Numbered from the stretch's first letter, positions 31,407 to 40,218 are shown. The stretch: DNA of 64,000 nucleotides from Herbidospora cretacea (GCF_001570605.1 NZ_BBXG01000004.1:310001-374000); one strand, 5' to 3'. Numbers and translations: made by a program. The notes: generated by a model from the sequence alone, not told the origin.

Positions 31407-32744
31407 TCACTGGTGCAGCAGGGTCAGGGCCCGGTCGAGGGCGAGGTCGCGCCCGGCGGCGGCGTCGCGCGCGGTCGGCGGCACGTGATGGTCGGGCGGC
31501 ACGCCGATCCCGTCGACCACCTCGCGGCCGGGGCCCAGGTGGTGCCGGGTCGGCAGGCTCAGCACGGTGTTGTCCCGCAGCAGGACCTGCCGGGACGCGC
31601 CGGGAACCGCCCCGGCCGTCCTGGTGCCGACGAGCGGGCCCGCGCGTAGGTCCCTGACCGCCGAGGCGACGTGCTCGCAGGCCGCCGCGCAGCCGTGGTC
31701 GACGAGCACGACCAGGGGCAGGCCGAGCAGGGCGACGGTGTCGTCGGTCCAGTCGCTCTCGCACGCGCCGTCCGGGGCGCACAGGTAGGCGGTGACCGCG
31801 CCGTGGACGAACGCGCTCAGCAGCCGGGTCGCCTCCGCGGAGCTGCCGCCGCCGTTGCCGCGCAGGTCCAGCACCACACCGGCTGCCGTCCGTCCGGCGC
31901 GCAGCCGGGCGACCGCCCTCAGCGCCCGGTCGGCCGCGCCGGGCGGGAACCCGGTCATCCTCACGTGGACGACGTCGCCGAGCAGCTCCGCCCGCACCAC
32001 CCGCAGACCGGCCGGGTCCCTCGGGTAGACGCCGGGCGTGAGCGTCACGCTCCAGCGGCGGCCGGTGTCCGGGCGCAGCAGCCGCAGCCGCACCGGCCGG
32101 GCGTCCGGATACACGGCGTCGATCTCACCGTCGGCGCTCTCGACGACGTCGCCGGGGCGCAGCCCGGCCGCCCGCGCCGGGCCGCCGTCCACGGCGGTGA
32201 CGAACAGCGGGGGGAGGGCCGGGTCGCTGGTCCGCAGGCCCAGGCCGTAGCCGTCGCCGTCGTGGTGGTCGGGCGGGACCCGAGGCCGGCGCTCCCAGCG
32301 GGCGTGGCCGCCGAGGGCCGCCACCATCCCCTCCAGGACGGCGGCGGCCAGTTCCTCGCGCCGGGCGGGGAGCCGGTCGCCGATCGCCCGGAACCTGGTC
32401 TCGAAGGCGGCCCAGTCGGCCGCGCGGTCGCCGGTCAGCGCGGGCATGGCGGCCTCGGGCAGGTCGCGGCCGTCCCGGTTGAGTCTCCGCACGAGAGCGG
32501 CGAACCCGGCGGTGAGCAGCTCGGGCGTGCCGGGGACGCAGAAGTAGGCCTGCTCGACGACGTCGATCGTGGTGGGCGTCTCCGGCTCCGGCGGACCCTG
32601 GGGCGGCGCGCAGGCCGTGCCGGCCGGGGTTCCGGCTTCGCCGCGCGGGGGAGCGGGCGCGGTGCAGGCCGCCGCCAGCAGCAGGACCAGACCGGCCCCG
32701 CCGATCCTCACAGCGATCCTCACAGCGATCTTCACGGCGTTCAT
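31407..32744 (-). CDS. S41-family protease homologue lacking the catalytic Ser
   Basis: 445 residues. A lipoprotein-like signal (AGLVLLLAAACTAP) is followed by a helical N-terminal domain, a PDZ domain (LFVTAVDGGPARAAGLRPGDVVES) and the S41 tail-specific-protease core (GVVLDLRGNGGGSSAEATRLLSAF). In this family the nucleophile Ser lies three residues before a Glu, in GxASAxE. Here the segment reads DHGCAAACEH, so Ala occupies that place, and no Lys follows in the GTRTAGA strand. The protein is probably inactive as a protease and may bind peptides or have another role. It overlaps the ABC permease gene by 4 nt. Confidence 0.8.
   Translation of the reverse strand: MNAVKIAVRIAVRIGGAGLVLLLAAACTAPAPPRGEAGTPAGTACAPPQGPPEPETPTTIDVVEQAYFCVPGTPELLTAGFAALVRRLNRDGRDLPEAAMPALTGDRAADWAAFETRFRAIGDRLPARREELAAAVLEGMVAALGGHARWERRPRVPPDHHDGDGYGLGLRTSDPALPPLFVTAVDGGPARAAGLRPGDVVESADGEIDAVYPDARPVRLRLLRPDTGRRWSVTLTPGVYPRDPAGLRVVRAELLGDVVHVRMTGFPPGAADRALRAVARLRAGRTAAGVVLDLRGNGGGSSAEATRLLSAFVHGAVTAYLCAPDGACESDWTDDTVALLGLPLVVLVDHGCAAACEHVASAVRDLRAGPLVGTRTAGAVPGASRQVLLRDNTVLSLPTRHHLGPGREVVDGIGVPPDHHVPPTARDAAAGRDLALDRALTLLHQ
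32703..32738. repeat. three tandem 12-bp units inside the S41-like signal peptide
   Basis: GATCCTCACAGC occurs twice in tandem (32703-32726), followed by a degenerate GATCTTCACGGC (32727-32738). It encodes the repeated IAVR units of the signal-peptide region (KIAVRIAVRIGG), so copy number changes would keep the frame while lengthening the n-region. Confidence 0.75.
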
Positions 32745-33823
32745 GACAGGCGGCTCCGGATCCACCGCAGGCAGAACCCCGCCAGCCCGAGCGTGAGCAG
32801 GGCGTAGAGACCCGTCTCGATCCACTGGAAGGGCCAGAAGCGGCCGAGGGGCTGGTAGGAGGCCTGCTGCCGGTAACCGAGCCGGTTGATCGCGTCCAGG
32901 CACGGGTGGGCTCCCGGGGTCGCCGCCCCCATCGAGGGCCCGCACGGGCCCGAGGTCGTGGAGATCGGGATCGACCGGGCGACCGTCGACGACGGGCCCG
33001 CCAGCCCCTCGGCGGTTCCGGCGCCCAGCCGCCCGGACGGGTCGGCGAGGTCGCTCGACAGGACCCAGGCGCCCGGATGGCCGGGGACGGCCGACGTCCG
33101 CAGGAAGACGTGGAGCGAGCCGCCCCGCTCCGCGGCGATCCCGTCGACGTTCTCCCGGCCGAGCTCGAAGGTCCCGGTGACGGGCGGCATCAGATGGGGC
33201 CGGACCAGCAGCGGCACGGCTGCCTGGACGGCCACGAAGACGGCCAGCGTGAGCGCCATCGCGGGCAGCGTCCGGCGGACCAGCATGCCCACGGTCACCC
33301 CGAGGACGAACGCGAACGCGGCGTACCCCATCGGCGCGATGCCGCGCGCCCCGAACACCACGGGGGCCATCTGCGCCATCTCCGGCACGGCCGACCGGTC
33401 GAGCGGCCCCGACCACCAGGTCACCGCCAGGCCGCACACCCCGGCCGCCGCCACGGCCGCCAGGCCGACGATCCCGAGCTTGACCGCCAGCCAGCGGCGG
33501 CGGGTGACGCTCTGGTTCCACACCAGCAGATGCGTGCCCGCCTCCAGCTCCCGGGTGACCAGCGGCGCGCCCCAGAACAGCCCGATCAGCGCCGGGACCA
33601 GCAGCACGACGAGGGTGAGGCCCAGGAAGAGCAGGTCGTACGCGCCGAAGAACCGGTCGAAGAAGTCGGGACAGGTCTCGGCCGGGACGCAGGCGGCGAT
33701 CCCGGCGGCGTACTCGCCGGCCAGATCCGGGCCGGTCAGGCCCAGCGCGGTGACGAGGACGACCAGGACGGCGGCCGTCAGCGCGGCCGAGCCGCGGAAC
33801 TGACGCCAGGTCAGCCAGATCAT
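32741..33823 (-). CDS. ABC-2 type exporter permease
   Basis: 360 residues with about six hydrophobic helices (AALTAAVLVVLVTALGL; LLFLGLTLVVLLVPALIGLF; LGIVGLAAVAAAGVCGLAV; GYAAFAFVLGVTVGML; ALTLAVFVAVQAAVPL; a last one near GLYALLTLGLAGFCL) and a large extracytoplasmic loop before the last helix. The short element VTRELEAGTHLLVWNQSVTRRRWLAVK after helix 2 is typical of actinomycete ABC-2 permeases. It overlaps the ATPase gene (4 nt) and the S41-like gene (4 nt). The substrate could be a peptide or lipid. Confidence 0.85.
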   Translation of the reverse strand: MIWLTWRQFRGSAALTAAVLVVLVTALGLTGPDLAGEYAAGIAACVPAETCPDFFDRFFGAYDLLFLGLTLVVLLVPALIGLFWGAPLVTRELEAGTHLLVWNQSVTRRRWLAVKLGIVGLAAVAAAGVCGLAVTWWSGPLDRSAVPEMAQMAPVVFGARGIAPMGYAAFAFVLGVTVGMLVRRTLPAMALTLAVFVAVQAAVPLLVRPHLMPPVTGTFELGRENVDGIAAERGGSLHVFLRTSAVPGHPGAWVLSSDLADPSGRLGAGTAEGLAGPSSTVARSIPISTTSGPCGPSMGAATPGAHPCLDAINRLGYRQQASYQPLGRFWPFQWIETGLYALLTLGLAGFCLRWIRSRLS

Positions 33824-34542
33824 CGCCCCGCCCCCTCGTGCATCGCGGCCAGGACGACGTCCTCCAGGCCCAGCCCGGGACGGGAGGCCAGCAGCCCGGC
33901 CACGTCCCCGGCCAGCCGGACGCGGGAGCCGACGAGCACGATCATGTGGTCGCAGATCCGCTCCAGGTCGGCGACCAGGTGGGAGGAGAGCAGCACGCTC
34001 AGCCCGTGGGCGGCGGCGGCCTCGCCCAGCCCCTCCAGGAAGTCGCGGCGGGCCAGCGGGTCGAGGGCGGCGACCGGCTCGTCCAGGATCAGCAGCTCAG
34101 GACGCTTGGCCAGGCCCAGGGTCAGGGCGAGCTGGGCCCGCTGGCCGCCCGACAGCCGCCCGGCCCGACGGCCGGGCGCGAGGCCGAGCCGGGCGACGCG
34201 CTCCCGGGCCAGGGAGGCGTCCCAGCGCGGGTTGAGCCGGGCCCCCAGCCGCAGGTGCTCGGCGACGGTCAGGCCCGGGTAGACCGGGGTGTCCTGGGCG
34301 ACGAACCCGACCCTGGCCAGCTGGGCGGGGGTGTTCCCGGGCCGGCCGCCGAGCACGGCGAGGTCGCCCGTGGTCGGCCCGAGCTGGCCGGAGGCCAGCT
34401 TCAGCAGCGTGGTCTTGCCGGCTCCGTTGGGTCCCACCAGGCCGACGACGCGGCCCGCCGGGACGGCGACGGTGCACTCGCGCAGCGCCCAGCGCCGGCC
34501 GTACTTCCTGCCCAGCGCGTGGGCTTCCAGGACAGCGGTCAC
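33820..34542 (-). CDS. ABC exporter ATP-binding protein
   Basis: 240 residues with Walker A (GPNGAGKTTLLKL), Q-loop (GFVAQDTPVYPG), signature (LSGGQRAQLALTLGLA) and Walker B (LLILDEPVAALD), and a switch His in LLSSHLVADLERICDH. It energises the ABC-2 permease that overlaps it. GTG start with AGGAGG 7 nt upstream. It is divergent from the two-component system at 34730, which may regulate the exporter operon. Confidence 0.92.
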   Translation of the reverse strand: MTAVLEAHALGRKYGRRWALRECTVAVPAGRVVGLVGPNGAGKTTLLKLASGQLGPTTGDLAVLGGRPGNTPAQLARVGFVAQDTPVYPGLTVAEHLRLGARLNPRWDASLARERVARLGLAPGRRAGRLSGGQRAQLALTLGLAKRPELLILDEPVAALDPLARRDFLEGLGEAAAAHGLSVLLSSHLVADLERICDHMIVLVGSRVRLAGDVAGLLASRPGLGLEDVVLAAMHEGAGR

Positions 34543-34729
34543 GCCATGTCCTCCTGAGACGGTGATCCGATGAGGCAGGGCACCGAACCTAGGCGCCGCC
34601 CCCTCGGGCGCGCGTCGGCCTGGACACCGACATCGGGTACCTCCCCGGACCGAGGGGCGGCCGGGTCATCCCTGCGATGTAGGTCCGGACGCCGATGCGG
34701 GACGGCCGGGCCCGCGTGATGATGTCCCG

Positions 34730-35995
34730 GTGGAAACCGGTGAACGACCGTCCTGGTGGCGGCTCCTGCTCGGCCCAGACCGGGAGAGGGCCCGGCCGTC
34801 CCGCTGGGCGGTGGCCGCCGACGTGGCGGTCGCGCTGGTCCTGACGTTCGTCGTGATGGCCGTGGCGAAGGATCTGAGCGGCTCGGCCGAGTACCTGTCG
34901 CTCCAGCCCGAACCCGACCCCCTCCCTCCGCCGCTTCCCGTGCTCCCGGAGATCCCGGAGATCCCGGAGCTCCCGGACGGGACCGGGCCCGGCAGCCCGC
35001 CCCTGTTCCTCGTGGCGCTGACCGCGCTGCCGCTGGCGGCGCGTCGCCGGTATCCGCTCCTGACCTTCTGGGTGGTGCTGGCCGCCGCGCTGGCCACCCA
35101 GGCGGCGGTCACCTGGATCACGGTGCTGACCTGTGCCGTCGCCACCTATGGCGCGATCGTGCACGGCCGCAACCGGTTCCTGGCGGTGGGCGGGCTCGTG
35201 CTCGCGGTGGTGTTCGCGGGGGTCGCGTTCCGGGACGTCGCGCCCCTGCCGAGCTGGCTGGGGCCGTTCGTGGTGCTGCTGGGCGTCGGCGTGGCCGCGA
35301 GTTTCGTCGGCCGGCTGGGCGAACTGCGGCGGGCGCACGAGGAGGCCACCCGCAGAGCCGTCGCGGAGGAGCGCGCCCGGATCGCCGCCGAGCTCCACGA
35401 CGTGGTGACCCACAATGTCAGCGTGATGGTGATCCAGGCCGGCGCGGCCCGCAAGGTCGTCGACGTGGAGCCGGAGCTGTCGAAACAGGCGCTGCTGGCG
35501 ATCGAGTCGGGCGGCCGGGCCGCCATGGCCGAACTCCGCCACGTCATGGGCCTGCTCGCCGGGCCCGGCGGCGAACGTCTCGACGGGCCCGCCGACGGGC
35601 TCGAACCCCAGCCCGGTCTCGACCGGCTCGACGCCCTGGTGGAGCGGGTGCGCGCCGCCGGGGTGCCGGTCCGCGCCGAGGTGTCCCCGCCCGGCCCGCT
35701 GCCGCCGGGCGTCGACCTGGCCGCCTACCGCGTCGTGCAGGAGGCCCTCACCAACACGATCAAGCACGTCCCCGGGGCCGCCGCCTCCGTGCGGATCGGC
35801 GGTGACGACGAGTGGCTGGAGATCGAGGTGACCGACACGGGCGGGGCGCGGAGCGCCGGGCTGCGCGCCCCCGGCGGCCGGGGGCTGATGGGGCTGCGCG
35901 AGCGGCTCGCCGTCTACGGCGGCACGCTGGAGACCGGGCGGACCGCCGACGGCGGGTTCCGGCTCGCGGCCCGCCTCCCGTGGGGCATGCCATGA
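34730..35995 (+). CDS. NarL-type sensor histidine kinase
   Basis: 421 residues. A first helix (VAVALVLTFVVMAVA) is followed by an extracytoplasmic segment with a Pro-rich run (PPLPVLPEIPEIPELPDG), then about four more membrane helices to residue ~200. The HisKA_3 dimerisation domain has the phospho-acceptor in AAELHDVVTHNVSVM (H223), and the HATPase_c domain shows NTIKHVPG, VTDTGG and GRGLMGLRERL. The stimulus is unknown; the small external loop suggests membrane-stress sensing. The GTG at 34730 has GATGAT six bases upstream. Overlaps its response regulator by 4 nt. Confidence 0.9.
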   Translation: METGERPSWWRLLLGPDRERARPSRWAVAADVAVALVLTFVVMAVAKDLSGSAEYLSLQPEPDPLPPPLPVLPEIPEIPELPDGTGPGSPPLFLVALTALPLAARRRYPLLTFWVVLAAALATQAAVTWITVLTCAVATYGAIVHGRNRFLAVGGLVLAVVFAGVAFRDVAPLPSWLGPFVVLLGVGVAASFVGRLGELRRAHEEATRRAVAEERARIAAELHDVVTHNVSVMVIQAGAARKVVDVEPELSKQALLAIESGGRAAMAELRHVMGLLAGPGGERLDGPADGLEPQPGLDRLDALVERVRAAGVPVRAEVSPPGPLPPGVDLAAYRVVQEALTNTIKHVPGAAASVRIGGDDEWLEIEVTDTGGARSAGLRAPGGRGLMGLRERLAVYGGTLETGRTADGGFRLAARLPWGMP

Positions 35996-36666
35996 CCGAG
36001 CGGCTGCGCGCCGTCATCGCCGACGACCAGGCCCTCGTCCGCACCGGCTTCCGCATGATCCTCGCCGCCGACGGCATCGAGGTGGCGGCCGAGGCCGCCG
36101 ACGGGGACGAGGCCGTCGCCGCGGTCCGCCGCACCCGGCCCGACGTCGTGCTCATGGACATCCGCATGCCGCGCGTGGACGGCCTGGAGGCCACCCGGCG
36201 CATCATGGCGGGCGGCGCGGGGGACACCCGCGTGCTGATCCTCACCACCTACGACCTCGACCACTATGTCTACGCCGCCCTCGCCGCCGGGGCGAGCGGC
36301 TTCCTGCTCAAGGACGTCACCCCCGAGCACCTGGTGGCCGCGATCCGCCTGGTCCGCTCCGGCGACGCCCTCCTCGCGCCCGCCATCACCCGCCGCCTGG
36401 TCGAGCGGTTCGCCCGCCGCGACCACGCCCACCCCGCCCTCCACCGCGACCTGGCCCGGCTCACCCCCAGGGAGCTCGACGTGCTGCGCCTGCTGGCCGC
36501 CGGCCTGAGCAACGCCGAACTCGCCGACCGGCTGACCCTCAGCGTCGCCACGGTGAAGACCCACGTCGCGCGCATCCTGTCGAAGCTCGGCCTGCGCGAC
36601 CGGGCCCAGGCTGTGGTGGTCGCCTACGAGACCGGCCTGATCACCCCTGGCGGCGCGGGCCGGTGA
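35992..36666 (+). CDS. NarL/LuxR-family response regulator
   Basis: 224 residues. The receiver domain has acidic pocket DDQ near residue 12, the phospho-acceptor Asp in VVLMDIRMPRVDG (about D56), Thr in LILTTYD and Lys in FLLKDVTPEHL. The C-terminal LuxR helix-turn-helix is LTPRELDVLRLLAAGLSNAELADRLTLSVATVKTHVARILSKLG. It starts at an ATG overlapping the kinase stop. Its likely targets include the divergent ABC exporter/S41-like/hydrolase operon. Confidence 0.92.
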   Translation: MTERLRAVIADDQALVRTGFRMILAADGIEVAAEAADGDEAVAAVRRTRPDVVLMDIRMPRVDGLEATRRIMAGGAGDTRVLILTTYDLDHYVYAALAAGASGFLLKDVTPEHLVAAIRLVRSGDALLAPAITRRLVERFARRDHAHPALHRDLARLTPRELDVLRLLAAGLSNAELADRLTLSVATVKTHVARILSKLGLRDRAQAVVVAYETGLITPGGAGR

Positions 36667-37003
36667 CTGTTCGGGTGACTGTTCGGGTGCGCCGCTCTCA
36701 CGCGGCAGACGCCGTCGCGGTGACCGACGAATTCCGCAAGATCACTGATCAGGAGGAAGTGCCGGACACATCGACGCATGAGCTCTGCGAAGCAACTGAT
36801 CGCTCTGGCCGCTGGGCGTCGATCGGCGCGAACTCGCGGAGGTACGGTTCGACGTCCAGCACCGGCGTGCCATCCAGGGCGTCAAGATCGGCCACGTGGA
36901 TCGCGCGTCCAGGGCCCGGCAGTCCTATGACGTCGGCGCTGCCCCGGAGGCTCTGATGTGCTGATGTCCTACCCGGCGGGCAGGATGGGCGCGGGAGGTA
37001 CAG
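36667..37003. other. 337-bp gap with a gene remnant and a short tandem repeat
   Basis: The gap after the response regulator contains two tandem copies of the 12-mer GGTGACTGTTCG (36662-36685, overlapping the end of that gene), a leftward TrmO-like gene scrap (separate entry), and a promoter region for the MmcQ-like gene. An open frame of 97 codons at 36663-36956 (rightward) lacks codon bias and similarity. Confidence 0.5.
36797..36934 (-). pseudogene. remnant of a TrmO/TsaA-like (tRNA m6t6A methyltransferase) gene
   Basis: Reading leftwards, about 46 codons encode DVIGLPGPGRAIHVADLD then ALDGTPVLDVEPYLREFAP, which is the conserved C-terminal core of TrmO/YaeB proteins (VxGLDxxDGTPVLDIKPY). 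The SAM-binding N-terminal domain is missing: upstream codons lead straight into unrelated sequence near 36960, and the frame runs on to a stop at 36749. I see no start or ribosome-binding site. It is a decayed fragment, not a gene. Confidence 0.6.
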
Positions 37004-37402
37004 ATGAGCGACATCGCGGACGTTCCACCCGCTGTTGTGGGCCGGCTCCGGGTGATCTGCGGGGAGCTGCCCGAGGCGTACGAGGAGCCGGCGTGGATCG
37101 GCTTGCGGTGGCGGATCCGCCGGGGGACGTTCCTGCACGTCTACACCACCGACGAGAGGGGGTCGGCGTACATCGATGTGGACGATCCGGCCACCCTGAT
37201 GACCTTCCGGGCGCCGCCCGGGGAGTTGGCCGCGCTGGCGCATGCCGGCCCTCCGTTCTTCCGGGCCGACTGGGGGGTGAATGTCGTGGGAATGGTGCTG
37301 GACGACGAGACGGACTGGGTCGAGGTCGCCGAGCTGGTGACGGACAGCTATTGCGTGCAGGCGCCCCGCCGCCTCGCGTTCCGGCTGAAGGCAGGTGGAT
37401 GA
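37004..37402 (+). CDS. MmcQ/YjbR-family protein
   Basis: 132 residues of the MmcQ/YjbR double-wing fold. Typical blocks are LPEAYEEPAWIGLRWRIRRGTFLHVYT in the first half and PPFFRADWGVNVVGMVLDDETDWVEVAELVTDSYCVQAP in the second. The family probably binds DNA or a small ligand; the function is not established. It is a stand-alone gene between the TrmO remnant and the DinB gene, with GGGAGG about 8 nt before the ATG. Confidence 0.8.
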   Translation: MSDIADVPPAVVGRLRVICGELPEAYEEPAWIGLRWRIRRGTFLHVYTTDERGSAYIDVDDPATLMTFRAPPGELAALAHAGPPFFRADWGVNVVGMVLDDETDWVEVAELVTDSYCVQAPRRLAFRLKAGG

Positions 37403-37553
37403 ACCGCCGACCATCTCCCACATTGCCGCTGTACCTCGCCGGTCGGCACCGCGCCCCGGCTGGGCAGTGCGGGTGCGATGAGGGGCTCCGACAGCACGAT
37501 GGGCCGGTCAAGCGCAGGATCGCGAGATCGCCGTCCATTGCCGGGACGCGCCT
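37403..37553. other. 151-bp spacer, nothing recognised
   Basis: This gap lies between the 3' ends of the MmcQ-like and DinB-family genes. I see no strong hairpin or coding signal. Confidence 0.5.
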
Positions 37554-38318
37554 TCACTCGGTGCGGGCACCGGCCTCGAGCACGGTGAGGTCGCGGACCG
37601 CATACCGGTGATGCTCGGCCTCTTCCTTGCACACCACCGTGAGGCAGCGGCGCACGACGTACTCCTTGTCCGGGTAGGGGTCGGCCGGCTTGCGGCCACA
37701 TACCCGGTCGAGCTCGGCCTCGGTGAGCTCGTCGACGACCCGGCGCATCGTGGCCATGCGGGCGAGCCGCGGCGCGAGTACCTCCTCGAGCGTCGGGGTG
37801 GCATCGAGGGTGAACCCGAGCTTCGCCGATGCTTCGGCCGGCATCCCGCCGGCAGGAAGACCCAACGGGTGGTACGGCGCGTCCTCCTCGAGCACGGCGT
37901 TGCCGATCCAGGCATCGCTGGCCATCAGCAGATGCCGCTGCGTCTCGACGAACGACCACTCGCCGTCGACCTGCTCGTGCAGCTTCGCCTCGGGCAGGCG
38001 CCTGGCGCGGTCGAGCGTCTCCTCCCATTGCTTCTCGATGGCATCCCAAGCGGCCCGGTATTCGGCGGCGGACGTGGCCTCACGGGCCAGCACCCGGTGG
38101 GGATGCAGCCGGTCGAGCTCGGCCTCGACGTAGGCGGTCACGTCGACGTCGTTGACAACGACACGCTCGAAGCCGCCACTGAGGGAGACGTCGCCCCCAT
38201 AGCAGTCCACGATCTTCAGGCCGGTGATGTCGCAATCGCGAATCTCGAGGCCGGAGAGGTCGCTCAGGTGGATGCGGGCACCACGGAACTGGTCACTTTG
38301 GGTGCGCTCAGCAGGCAT
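37554..38318 (-). CDS. DinB-family protein with N-terminal pentapeptide-like segment
   Basis: 254 residues. Residues ~9-60 contain short periodic units (FRGARIHLSDLSGLEIRDCDITGLKIVDC) that look like a few pentapeptide repeats. The rest is a DinB/YfiT four-helix bundle (AAWDAIEKQWEETLDRARRLPEAKLHEQVDGEWSFVETQRHLLMASDAWIG, and a C-terminal AEHHRYAVRDL). His residues at FVETQRHLL and EEAEHHRYAV are the likely metal ligands of the DinB fold. Members are metal-dependent thiol-transfer or unknown enzymes; in mycothiol-producing bacteria many are thiol transferases. Function here unknown. Confidence 0.78.
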   Translation of the reverse strand: MPAERTQSDQFRGARIHLSDLSGLEIRDCDITGLKIVDCYGGDVSLSGGFERVVVNDVDVTAYVEAELDRLHPHRVLAREATSAAEYRAAWDAIEKQWEETLDRARRLPEAKLHEQVDGEWSFVETQRHLLMASDAWIGNAVLEEDAPYHPLGLPAGGMPAEASAKLGFTLDATPTLEEVLAPRLARMATMRRVVDELTEAELDRVCGRKPADPYPDKEYVVRRCLTVVCKEEAEHHRYAVRDLTVLEAGARTE

Positions 38319-38440
38319 TGGAACAGTTTCCCGTATCCGTCCCGCCCGTGCCAGGCAATGGCACAACGTGTGCGGGATCGAGCATCTCGACGACCGATCT
38401 TGCCCGCACGGTTGAGGGGGTCGGAGTGATCTATCCGGGA

Positions 38441-39223
38441 CTATTCGGGCTGGGGCTTGGTCTGGTGGCGCTTGTCGCGGGCGTACACGACCGCCGGTTT
38501 GCCCTCGCCCAGGGTGCGGCGGTCGAGTTCGAACAGGGTCGAGGCGGCGAGCAGGTCGCTGAGCTTGGTGTAGCCGTAGGTGCGGGCGTCGAAGTCGGGC
38601 TGCTGCTTGGTGATGATGTGGCCGATGGCGGCCAGGCCCGCCCAGCCGTCGTCGTCGGAGGCCGCCTTCACCGCGTGGCGCAGCAGGTTGACCAGCGCGG
38701 TGTCGCCGCGCAGCTTGGCGGTCGAGACGCGCGGGGTCTGCGCGACGGGGGCCTCGGCGAGCGGGGTGGAGGAGTAGCCCAGGTTCTCCAGGTAGACGAA
38801 CTTGTCGCACGCCGCGACGAACGGCTTGGGGGTCTTGCGCTCGCCGAAGCCGTAGACCGTCAGGCCCGACTCGCGGATGCGGGCGGCCAGGCGGGTGAAG
38901 TCGCTGTCGCTGGAGACGAGGCAGAACCCGTCGAAGCGGCCGGTGTAGAGCAGGTCCATCGCGTCGATCACCAGCGCCGCGTCGGTGGCGTTCTTGCCGG
39001 TGGTGTAGGCGAACTGCTGGATCGGCTGGATCGACTGGGTGAGCAACTGGGCCTTCCAGCCGCGCAGGCTCGTGCCGGTCCAGTCGCCGTAGGCGCGTTT
39101 GACGTGGGCGGTGCCGTAGGTGGCCACCTCGGCGAGGAGGGCCTCGACGATCGTGGGCGGCGCGTTGTCGGCGTCGATGAGCACCGCGAGCTTGGCGGCG
39201 TTCTCAGTGGCCATGCCGCTCAT
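38441..39223 (-). CDS. NYN-domain (LabA/PIN-like) RNase with C-terminal LOTUS-like domain
   Basis: 260 residues. The NYN/PIN-like nuclease domain spans ~10-155 with acidic active-site residues in LAVLIDADNAPP, GKNATDAALVIDAMDLL and FCLVSSDSDFTRLA. The C-terminal ~85 residues (LVNLLRHAVKAASDDDGWAGLAAIGHIITKQQPDFDARTYGYTKLSDLL) are a winged OST-HTH/LOTUS-type domain that binds RNA. It lies 12 bp downstream of the WYL regulator in the same direction, so the two may be co-transcribed. The start could be the ATG three codons later (39214), which has AGGA at better distance. Confidence 0.87.
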   Translation of the reverse strand: MSGMATENAAKLAVLIDADNAPPTIVEALLAEVATYGTAHVKRAYGDWTGTSLRGWKAQLLTQSIQPIQQFAYTTGKNATDAALVIDAMDLLYTGRFDGFCLVSSDSDFTRLAARIRESGLTVYGFGERKTPKPFVAACDKFVYLENLGYSSTPLAEAPVAQTPRVSTAKLRGDTALVNLLRHAVKAASDDDGWAGLAAIGHIITKQQPDFDARTYGYTKLSDLLAASTLFELDRRTLGEGKPAVVYARDKRHQTKPQPE

Positions 39224-39235
39224 CCTGACAGACGC

Positions 39236-40198
39236 TCAGTAGCGGGCGGCCATCGCGGCGGCGCGGTCGCGCAGGCGGTCGCGCAGCCATTGGGGGGTCA
39301 GCGCCTCGGCGTTCGTGGAGAGCTGCCACAGCGCCCATTCGGCGTGCCGGTGGTCCTGGAAGGTCACCTCCAGGCGCAGCCACCCGCCGGGCTCGGCCTC
39401 CTCGGCGACGACGGCCAGGGCCGTGCCGACCAGGTCCTCGCGCCGCACCGGGTCGACCCGGACCTCCACGGTGACCTGGTCGCCGCCCGCCCGGAACCGG
39501 GTGCCGCGCTCCTGCCAGGCCCGGTCGAGGTCGACCCGGTCGGCCCGCTGGGCGGGTTCGCCGAGCTCCTCGGCGGCCGAGATCCGCGACAGCCGGTAGG
39601 TGCGGTCGGCGCCCGACCGCGTGGCCAGCAGGTAGCCCTTCTCGCGTACCGTGACCAGGCCGATCGGGTCGACCGTGCGCCACTCGGGGGGCTGACCGGC
39701 CGCCGCGTAGCGGATGCGCAGCCTTCGCCCGGCGAACACCGCGCGCAGGACCCCGGCCACGACTTCGCCGGGGGCCTCCTCGTCGGTGAGGCGGCGGGAC
39801 AGGAGGTCGGTCTCCGGGTCGATGAGCAGCCGCTCGGCCGCCCCGGCGGCGGTGTCGCGGTAGCTCTCCGGCAGCGCGTCGACCACCTTGAGCATGGCCG
39901 AGGCCAGCGCCGAACCGAGGCCGAACGCCTGCGCGCCGCGCCGCGATCCGGCGACCAGCAGCGCGAGCGCCTCGTCGTGGCTCAGCCCGGTGAGCTCGGT
40001 CCGGAACCCCGGCAGCAGCGCGAACCCGCCGTGGCGGCCGCGCTCGGCGTAGACCGGGACACCGGCCGCCGACAGCGCCTCGATGTCGCGCAGCACGGTC
40101 CGGGTGGAGACCTCCAGCTCCCGCGCCAGGGCCGCCGCGGACAGGCGGCCGTAGCGCCGGAGCAGCAGGACGAGCGAGACCAGCCGGTCGGCGCGCAT
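39236..40198 (-). CDS. WYL-domain transcriptional regulator (YafY/DeoR-type HTH)
   Basis: 320 residues. The N-terminal HTH_11 domain (RADRLVSLVLLLRRYGRLSAAALARELEVSTRTVLRDIEALSAAGVPVYAERGRHGGFALLPGF) and the central WYL domain (VFAGRRLRIRYAAAGQPPEWRTVDPIGLVTVREKGYLLATRSGADRTYRLSRI) are complete, followed by the WCX C-terminal extension. It is divergent from the RidA gene across a 61-bp gap with a strong inverted repeat, so it should control that gene. The NYN nuclease gene lies downstream. Confidence 0.9.
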   Translation of the reverse strand: MRADRLVSLVLLLRRYGRLSAAALARELEVSTRTVLRDIEALSAAGVPVYAERGRHGGFALLPGFRTELTGLSHDEALALLVAGSRRGAQAFGLGSALASAMLKVVDALPESYRDTAAGAAERLLIDPETDLLSRRLTDEEAPGEVVAGVLRAVFAGRRLRIRYAAAGQPPEWRTVDPIGLVTVREKGYLLATRSGADRTYRLSRISAAEELGEPAQRADRVDLDRAWQERGTRFRAGGDQVTVEVRVDPVRREDLVGTALAVVAEEAEPGGWLRLEVTFQDHRHAEWALWQLSTNAEALTPQWLRDRLRDRAAAMAARY

Positions 40199-40218
40199 AC
40201 GGAGACTCTAGAGAAATA

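Noticed and set aside
36663-36956. Rightward 97-codon frame after the response regulator
   Set aside because: No ribosome-binding site, poor codon pattern, and it runs antisense through the TrmO remnant.
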